Translations under genes and position numbers: made by a program
Notes under the pieces: model-generated
Told to the model about the DNA's origin: nothing
The model's input: the letters and a program-made list of their open reading frames with translations, nothing else
Databases searched by the model: none
Assembly (NCBI GenBank): GCA_016713425.1
Contig: JADJPE010000005.1
Location: forward strand, 1,736,001-1,800,000
Source of the DNA: Deltaproteobacteria bacterium
GTDB lineage: Bacteria; Myxococcota; Kuafuiibacteriia; Kuafuiibacteriales; Kuafuiibacteriaceae
Reading direction: 5' to 3'
Length of the DNA stretch: 64,000 nucleotides
Shown: positions 59,601 to 64,000 of the stretch, one piece after another
How positions within the stretch are numbered: position 1 is the stretch's first letter
Layout of the letters: the number at the start of each line of letters is the position of its first letter

Positions 59601-60179
59601 ATTCACGTAAAGACCGTTGAGCGGCAAACCGTTCAAGGACAGTCCGTTGACCGGCAAGCCGTTCACATACAACCCGTTGAGCGGCAGACCGTTCACGTAG
59701 AGGCCATTCAGCGGAAGCCCATTGAGCGGAAGCCCATTCAACGGCAAGCCATTCACGTAGAGGCCATTGAGAGGCAAGCCGTTGAGGGGCAGACCGTTGT
59801 ATCCGATTCCATTTGCGCTCACACCATTCACGTAAAGACCGTTGAGCGGTAGGCCGTTGAGAGGCAGACCGTTTACATACAGCCCATTGGGCGCGTAAGC
59901 GTTGAACGACAGTCCGTTCAGGTAGAGCCCGTTGCCCGACAGTCCGTTGACTTCGAGCGAGTTGTTGAGCGTCAGCGCTCGTCGCGTCGTCGCAAGATCA
60001 GGATCCGTGAGATCGCCTTTGGGATTGCCACTGTCACGCACCGGGCCGCCGCTGCAGCGGCCGAGAGCCACACACACAAGTGCGAGAGAGACCACGAGCC
60101 GACCACCGCGGCGGCGAACCGCGGCGCGGGCCCGACCATTGCGGTCCCTGCGATATTGGCTCCCATGGTGCGTCTTCAT
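56685..60179 (-). CDS. secreted NGL-pentapeptide/RCC1/MopE-motif surface protein
   Basis: A 1164-residue exported protein. The N-terminus is basic with a hydrophobic core (LVVSLALVCVALGRCSGG), a signal peptide possibly of lipoprotein type. Residues 75-230 are about 30 consecutive five-residue units of the form (L/V)-N-G-L-(P/Y). A 300-residue myxobacterial-looking domain with paired Cys follows. Residues 560-830 are RCC1-type propeller blades (WCWGTNFFGELGDGT, WCWGRNADGQIGDGT and others, at least five). Cys-rich knots follow (CGDSICAAEETC, CGDGVCSGAESC). Then there is a MopE-type metal-binding motif (DADGDGFGDP, GNDCDDANAA, DGIDNDCNGWVDDG). A jelly-roll-like domain closes the protein. It is likely cell-surface; function unknown. 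Confidence 0.83.
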   Translation of the reverse strand: MKTHHGSQYRRDRNGRARAAVRRRGGRLVVSLALVCVALGRCSGGPVRDSGNPKGDLTDPDLATTRRALTLNNSLEVNGLSGNGLYLNGLSFNAYAPNGLYVNGLPLNGLPLNGLYVNGVSANGIGYNGLPLNGLPLNGLYVNGLPLNGLPLNGLPLNGLYVNGLPLNGLYVNGLPVNGLSLNGLPLNGLYVNGLPLNGLYVNGLYPNGLYVNGLPLNGLPLNGLYVNGSAPGTALRVANASGELVDLTADQEVAFESMMGHLVWCALPEGDAVMMYRSNGDPVVYPGYHGLAPAWKNAGLAENPDGIDDSETLRWCVEHYRPIDSSGDAYPGLALNPPQQADLRKLLKYTVECALNPGDEVAIQLPSELATFYGALGLAPGWKTGALDVPGQKAISACLAARTNALGATVRISLRGPYAGLAVNSVERAQFRHHEGAFWGNVFGDAPALHACKAAGGGPAGRLCTDGSCGFSPDPLPYCNAPELGGCASTDSEGNYTNCGSETEDVVLNTFLMTENSMSFGENHTCARRENGTVWCWGTNFFGELGDGTNIDRSEAVPVIGLPDPRDPRNDPRQFAGANSFSCVKLADGTVYAWGSNAEGRLGDGTGTNRSTAVRVDALAGSVASVAAGDAHACAVKMDGTLWCWGRNADGQIGDGTSSLSRPIPTQAGLGELGDQVAQVEAGFAHTCALKMDGTVWCWGKNGNGELGDGTQTGRLSPVRAGASELGHDVVQISLGWSLSCALKADGTVWCWGSNAQGQLGTGLLGGISSVPVQSGASMLDGQVTDLRAGRYHVVATKADGSLWCWGKNSSGECTAPAGNLATPRSIELPGSVRPGGGSTSAQLSDGSVWEWGSRPVPGTSQLQYDVRWSPIRTMQLVTPGDEICDFTESNIYEPLDCSATGSSGSSSLCGDSICAAEETCSSCAIDCGACEACGDGVCSGAESCDSCPADCAAPTFFRDADGDGFGDPSAIVEACFSPGGYVANGNDCDDANAAHHPSAPELLDGIDNDCNGWVDDGINLLSNPNFDTNVAGWTASTGTFKHYLERGSADPSAMLTTSQMASVTEDVGAVGAGHYVVRVSAATTGRKATLSAYLQIEERTAAGVLVGMTESPLENTSSKGGWINFLEIRDVSEPTNTIRFRVVKTSGSVMLLDDARLTRFSL
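59505..59965 (-). repeat. 15-bp tandem repeat array encoding NGL pentapeptides
   Basis: About 30 copies of a 15-bp unit, with heavy third-position divergence, encode x-N-G-L-x. Codon variation shows that the array is old and under protein-level selection rather than a recent slippage product. Confidence 0.9.
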
Positions 60180-60343
60180 TGCTTCCCCTCTGATGTGCCC
60201 GCAAAGACCTAATGCAATGCAATGTTACATTTTACGTTTGGGTTATTATCGTCCAAAAATGGAATCACTTGAGGGATTTCAAAGTAACTGTTTCTTCGAG
60301 CGCAAGACGACGCCATCCTACTCGGCCCCCGAGCGAGGCATGA

Positions 60344-60368
60344 CGCCCGCAGCTTCATCCTGCGGGCG
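60344..60368. terminator. perfect 9-bp GC hairpin without T-tract
   Basis: CGCCCGCAG-cttcatc-CTGCGGGCG is a perfect stem with a 7-base loop. There is no run of T on either side, so intrinsic termination is not assured; it might be an RNA-level or protein-binding element. Confidence 0.4.
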
Positions 60369-60511
60369 CAAGGATCCACGGATTTGCTACGCCCTGGAGA
60401 GCCGACGACAGTCTTCGTTTCAGGCTTTGAGCAAGGGAAGCGAGCCGGAGGGACACACGAGTGCTCGGTGAGACCAAGAACCCAGGGTTCATTGAGGCGA
60501 AGTGGTGACCG

Positions 60512-60637
60512 TACTTCGCTATCGACCTCTGACTCAGGTGACTAGATGTGCTCCGGGGCATCGCGATTCTGTTCGTCCTTGTGTGGCAGTGCCGCACTGC
60601 CTATCGGGCCGGCGAGATAGGCTGTGCACCTGGCGCT
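60512..60637 (+). pseudogene. N-terminal remnant of an acyltransferase-3 family gene
   Basis: YFAIDL, a stop, LR, a stop, then LDVLRGIAILFVLVWQC resembles the first membrane helix of acyltransferase-3 (OafA/NodX-type) proteins, where LD-x-LRGIAILLVL is the signature. Two internal stops and loss of everything after about 40 codons mark it as a remnant. Confidence 0.5.
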
Positions 60638-60672
60638 TGAGCTGGAGTCAGGCTCTTGCGTAGCACCCTCGT

Positions 60673-61032
60673 GTGCTTGACTCATTGCTCATCCGTGCAG
60701 CCTACCTCGGTGGGTCGGGACAGACCGATCTGACGCTGCCGTTCGAAGTGGGCACTTCTCTCGTCCGAATGCAGGGTGCCCGGATGCTCGAACAATCCAG
60801 CGCCTCGGCCGAGATCGTGCGCCTGAACGAGATTCGACGGAAGCTTGAGAGCGAGTGTCGTTCGCTCGGGATCGAGCTTGAGCATGAATTCCCACTTCTG
60901 GGTCCGGCGGACTCGTTGGACAGCGACGGATCTCCCATCATCATCTTGATGCTCTACGCTGCCCTCGTGATCCTCGCCCTGCTAGGCTTCGGACGCGGCG
61001 AAGTACTGAAGGCGCTGCAGGCGCTGTTCTAG
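60673..61032 (+). CDS. small protein with C-terminal membrane anchor, unknown function
   Basis: A 119-residue protein. A helical, charged middle (SASAEIVRLNEIRRKLESEC) could form a short coiled coil. The C-terminus has one strong hydrophobic helix (PIIILMLYAALVILALLGFG) followed by a short basic/polar tail, so it is likely tail-anchored. The start is GTG at 60673; internal ATGs at about 60769 and 60784 are alternatives. I recognise no family, and the upstream gap contains only remnants. Confidence 0.5.
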   Translation: MLDSLLIRAAYLGGSGQTDLTLPFEVGTSLVRMQGARMLEQSSASAEIVRLNEIRRKLESECRSLGIELEHEFPLLGPADSLDSDGSPIIILMLYAALVILALLGFGRGEVLKALQALF

Positions 61033-61246
61033 GCGACGGCGTGAACTTTGGGCGCATTCACTGTATTGCGACCGATGTCAGCGCGAGTACCCTCTCGTCT
61101 TCTCGTGCAAGGGTCGGGCGATCTGCCCGAGCTGCGGTTCGCGTCGTCTGGCAGAGACGGCGGCTCATCTCATGGATGAGGTTCTGCCTGATACCCGCCC
61201 GCAACGCGTGGCTCAAGAGACCCGCGCCTGCTAAGCTTGAGTGTCC

Positions 61247-62878
61247 ATGCCTCGTTTCATCCAACTTGCACCCTCCCGCACGGCCCTTGTCGTCGCCATC
61301 TTGGTGTTCGGGTGCTCCGAGAATCCGCGTGAGTCCACGCCTTCCGACTCTGGTTCGCTCGACGCATCGTCGTCGAATGACTGGCCCGAAGATGGGTTGT
61401 TTCCCGACGCACCCTTGCTTGACGCGGAGCTAGATGAGACCGGGGCAATCGATGCGTCTTCCTTCGACGGGCACTCCTGGGATGCCGACATCGCCGATTC
61501 CGATGTCACCGATTCCTATGGCTCTGACGCCAACACGGCCGACGCGGAAGACTCGGGCGGCGCGTTGCCGCCGGATTCTGGAACGAATGATGCCGGGCCT
61601 TCTGCCTGGTCACCTTGTTGCGGTCATCCTCAGTTGAGATCGGTGACGTTCTACGACCACGGTTCTTCATCTGCGCAGCGTTATGTTCATATAGAGTCCG
61701 CTCTCCCTGCGATCCGCCGAGCCGGATTCAACGCTCTTTGGCTCGTGTCCCCGTGGACCCAGTACAATCCTCGCCCATTGGTGGCACCCCCTGAGTACTC
61801 GCCAGACGAGTTCCGAGAACTGCGTCGACTCTTGACGCTTCTCCGCGCGAACGGAATGCGTGCGCTCATTGGCCTCAACTACCTTGGATCCGGCTGGGCG
61901 CCCGACGGCATCGACGCGTGCACATGGATAACTGATCCCGTCATGTACGCCGCGTTCGAAACCTACGTTGCGCGTTTTCTCCAGGAGATTCGCGAATTCT
62001 CGGACCTCGCCTACATCCTCGTGTTTACCGAGAACGCTGAGCCGTGCGGCATGGCGAATGCGGACAGCGCCGTCGCCCTGGCAGAGCTTCTCAGAGCGAC
62101 CCTTGGCAGTCTCCCGCATCGCCTCGATCCCGCGTTGCGCGCCGAATTCCGCATCGGATACCACGACTACTCGTTGATCAACTTGGGCTGGGCGGGTGGG
62201 GACTCGCCGATCGCCTCTCCGATGGGCTTCGACTTCCTGAGCATGGTTGCCTACGGGCTGGATCGTTTGAGCGACACAGAGATCGCCGCTGAAATCGACC
62301 GGCGGGCCGGACGTTTCCGAGCTCTCTATCCGTCGACACCTCTCATTATCGGAGAATCCGGTGCCTCCGCTTGCGACGGCAACGATGCGAATCAGGCACG
62401 CGTCGCGCGCGCGATCGTTGAACATGCCACCAGCCACGGCATGGGTTCGAACATCTGGGGATGGCGGCCAGGCCCTCCCGGTCAGGAATGTGTGAACCCG
62501 GTCTTTGGCGGACTTGCGGTCACGAATCAGGACGGGTCAATCAAGCAGGCGGTTGATGCGATCGCGGACGTCTTTCGGCCCCGAATCACCGGTGGCGGCG
62601 TCGTGACCTCTTTCGATCCATGGGCCGTCTGGCTGACAGGAACGAACTTCGGTGAGTTCCTAAGCGTTCAGGTCTTCGATGGCGCAAACGCGTGGTCGAC
62701 GCCACGCTCCGTCACGCTCGGAAGCGATTGCACGTGGCTCAGCTTCAGCCTCCCCGCCAACGTCCCTCCGTCGCGTTGCAACCTGGGTGGACAATCCTGC
62801 CCGGTCTCGGCGGTTGTCACCGATGTCCGAAGCGGCCTCGCGTCTCCGCCTCAGGATGTGACGTTGCCAGCCCAATGA
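61247..62878 (+). CDS. lipoprotein with TIM-barrel glycosidase-like domain
   Basis: About 543 residues. The signal peptide ends in a lipobox (VAILVFGC, Cys at about 23), then comes a 100-residue Asp/Ser-rich linker typical of myxobacterial outer-surface lipoproteins. The catalytic-looking domain reads like a (beta/alpha)8 glycosidase of the GH5/clan-A kind: IRRAGFNALWLVSPWTQYNP, LIGLNYLGSGWAPDG, YILVFTENAEPCGMA with the candidate acid/base Glu, and PLIIGESGASACDG with the candidate nucleophile Glu. The C-terminal 100 residues resemble an IPT/TIG-like Ig fold (VWLTGTNFGEFLSVQVFDG). ATG at 61247 starts the signal peptide; GTG at 61241 is two codons upstream. Substrate unknown. Confidence 0.75.
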   Translation: MPRFIQLAPSRTALVVAILVFGCSENPRESTPSDSGSLDASSSNDWPEDGLFPDAPLLDAELDETGAIDASSFDGHSWDADIADSDVTDSYGSDANTADAEDSGGALPPDSGTNDAGPSAWSPCCGHPQLRSVTFYDHGSSSAQRYVHIESALPAIRRAGFNALWLVSPWTQYNPRPLVAPPEYSPDEFRELRRLLTLLRANGMRALIGLNYLGSGWAPDGIDACTWITDPVMYAAFETYVARFLQEIREFSDLAYILVFTENAEPCGMANADSAVALAELLRATLGSLPHRLDPALRAEFRIGYHDYSLINLGWAGGDSPIASPMGFDFLSMVAYGLDRLSDTEIAAEIDRRAGRFRALYPSTPLIIGESGASACDGNDANQARVARAIVEHATSHGMGSNIWGWRPGPPGQECVNPVFGGLAVTNQDGSIKQAVDAIADVFRPRITGGGVVTSFDPWAVWLTGTNFGEFLSVQVFDGANAWSTPRSVTLGSDCTWLSFSLPANVPPSRCNLGGQSCPVSAVVTDVRSGLASPPQDVTLPAQ

Positions 62879-63066
62879 ACCCACCAGTCCCCTGACATCG
62901 ATGGCGGCGGATGCCAATGTTCCATGCTCGACGATCTTCGCTTCTCGATTGCGGGCGACGAAGACGCGAACGCCCGGCGCTAGACCGAGCACCGCGCCAC
63001 CACCTGAAGAAGCCGCCCCAACACGGCCTCGTCAAAAGGTACGTGGCCGGTAACGATCGAGTTGAG

Positions 63067-64000
63067 TCATGTCGTGAGCGCCTCCCGGAGCACGCCAATG
63101 GCTGAACGCATGGCGGGCGCATCAAGGCGAAGGTTCTCGAGCGCATCGACCGTGAGCGTGCGCAAGGCGTCGCTTTCGACGGAGTCGCCGGGCAGCGTGT
63201 AACCAATCTCGAACACGCCGGGAAGCGCCCCTGGTTTCTCCCGAAGAGCGCGCAGCACCGCCGAAGGCGGTAAGGGCACGGCGCGCTCGCACCCCACGGG
63301 GGCAACAACAGCAAACATCAAGCGATCGCCTTTGTCTCGACCAACCACGATCAAGGGGCGAACGCCAAATTGCGGCGAATCATAGCAGGCTTCGGCTTCG
63401 ATCTTCACGATCTCAGACGGACATCGAATGGTCTCACGAACCTTGGCCGCGTCCGAACTGGTGCTGAGCGCAAGAGGGTAGACCTTCCCACAGGACCGAT
63501 CGAAAGCGACGATCACATCGTCGTGGACCCAGTGGAACGATGTCTCCTTTGCGTTGAGATCGTCGGGCAAGGTGATGACCTTCATGCTGTGGCGATCACC
63601 ACGCATCGAAACGCGAAGGATACGACCATGAATAAACGCGTGGTCCGCGTAGCGAGGCCCCGCCAACGGGTAGTCGGCGCCGCCCATTCTGAAGAGCGTG
63701 GCTACATGCTCGTCGACCGGTCCGAGCTTTCGCACTTGGCCCGACGCCGAAACCTCGAAGAGCTCGCAGGCCCCAGTTCCTCTGGGCGGACCGCACTCAA
63801 CCAAAACCGACGCGTCGGAGTCGGCTTGGGTGCGATACACGCAGCGCGGAACCGAAGGCAGCGCAACACGAACGCTCGCGCCGCCGCGATGGGTGTCGAC
63901 GAGACGAACGCCAAGATGATCGGCAAAGAAATAGAAGCCCGGAGTGCGGACATTATCGGCCGGGCGAGGGATGACGGGGCGCTCGAGCCCCAAGAGGTAG
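63067..64000 (-). CDS. hypothetical protein, possibly beta-propeller-like (5' end beyond window)
   Basis: At least 311 residues. The frame is open to the right edge, so the start lies outside the window. The visible part is beta-rich with repeated short blocks (PGFYFFADHLGVRLVD, GPRYADHAFIHGRILRVS, WVHDDVIVAFDRSCGKVYPL, FGVRPLIVVGRDKGDRLMFA), which suggests a WD-like or propeller fold, but I recognise no family. The C-terminus (LENLRLDAPAMRSAIGVLRE) is helical. Confidence 0.6.
   Translation of the reverse strand, partial: YLLGLERPVIPRPADNVRTPGFYFFADHLGVRLVDTHRGGASVRVALPSVPRCVYRTQADSDASVLVECGPPRGTGACELFEVSASGQVRKLGPVDEHVATLFRMGGADYPLAGPRYADHAFIHGRILRVSMRGDRHSMKVITLPDDLNAKETSFHWVHDDVIVAFDRSCGKVYPLALSTSSDAAKVRETIRCPSEIVKIEAEACYDSPQFGVRPLIVVGRDKGDRLMFAVVAPVGCERAVPLPPSAVLRALREKPGALPGVFEIGYTLPGDSVESDALRTLTVDALENLRLDAPAMRSAIGVLREALTT

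Larger units (their letters stand above)
60180..60672. other. 493-base gap upstream of the NGL-repeat gene
   Basis: The first 120 bases (60200-60300) are clearly AT-richer than the rest of the window (e.g. aatgttacattttacgtttg) and probably hold the promoter of the minus-strand NGL-repeat gene. The remainder contains a hairpin (60344-60368) and an acyltransferase remnant (60512-60637). No intact gene was seen. Confidence 0.55.

Noticed and set aside
62660..62992. Minus-strand frame containing LGLAPGVRVFVARNREAKIV
   Set aside because: The second half is antisense to the glycosidase lipoprotein gene, and the intergenic part is too short and has no clear start; possibly a remnant.

Overview
The window looks like chromosomal DNA of a GC-rich, predatory-bacterium-type Myxococcota (Polyangia-like is my best guess; no rRNA or tRNA is present to fix it). 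The grounds are frequent GTG/TTG starts, a GltJ/AgmX-type zinc-ribbon + GYF + TonB-tail protein, a secreted RCC1 + MopE-type metal-binding protein, a giant TPR protein, and many in-frame tandem-repeat tracts inside otherwise ordinary enzymes.

Region 1 (1-1925) is the tnpA-tnpB-tnpC block of an IS66-family element, running off the left edge. Region 2 (about 2.1-22.7 kb) is an exopolysaccharide locus. It holds Wza-type and Wzc/BY-kinase export proteins, five intact family-4-type glycosyltransferases, one GT-C-like transferase, a second polytopic protein that may be a polymerase, a WecE/RffA aminotransferase making dTDP-Fuc4N, three methyltransferases, a DUF218 protein and an (alpha/alpha)6-type protein. 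Two members, a Daro_2409-type glycosyltransferase and a DUF3473-type deacetylase, belong to families that usually travel with exosortase A (XrtA), but no exosortase, flippase or initiating transferase is visible. Two glycosyltransferase remnants (5572-6105 and 7347-7470) show that the locus has been reshuffled.

Region 3 (22.8-32.2 kb) is mixed housekeeping: guaA, a DUF347 membrane protein, an IS630 remnant, a four-helix-bundle protein, a 32-bp perfect inverted repeat, the GltJ-like protein, a TldD/PmbA-family protease and an MDR oxidoreductase. Region 4 (32.4-48.9 kb) is dominated by one 14.2-kb gene for a roughly 4750-residue TPR protein ending in what looks like a dead M48-type domain. A GH13 alpha-amylase follows.

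Region 5 (49.1-52.4 kb) is a three-gene cassette and the best candidate for something undescribed. Its last protein joins annexin-like repeats, glycine-rich hydrophobic segments and a PI3/PI4-kinase-like catalytic domain. Region 6 (52.5-64 kb) has a CRP/FNR regulator, a 0.9-kb stretch of gene remnants (glycosyltransferase N-terminus, radical-SAM SPASM tail), a fusion of a GalT/ATP-adenylyltransferase-like domain with a metallophosphoesterase, the NGL-repeat/RCC1/MopE surface protein, an acyltransferase-3 remnant, a small anchored protein, a lipoprotein glycosidase and a partial gene at the right edge.

No CRISPR array, tRNA, rRNA or replication origin was seen. All assignments come from reading sequence motifs; no database search was run.
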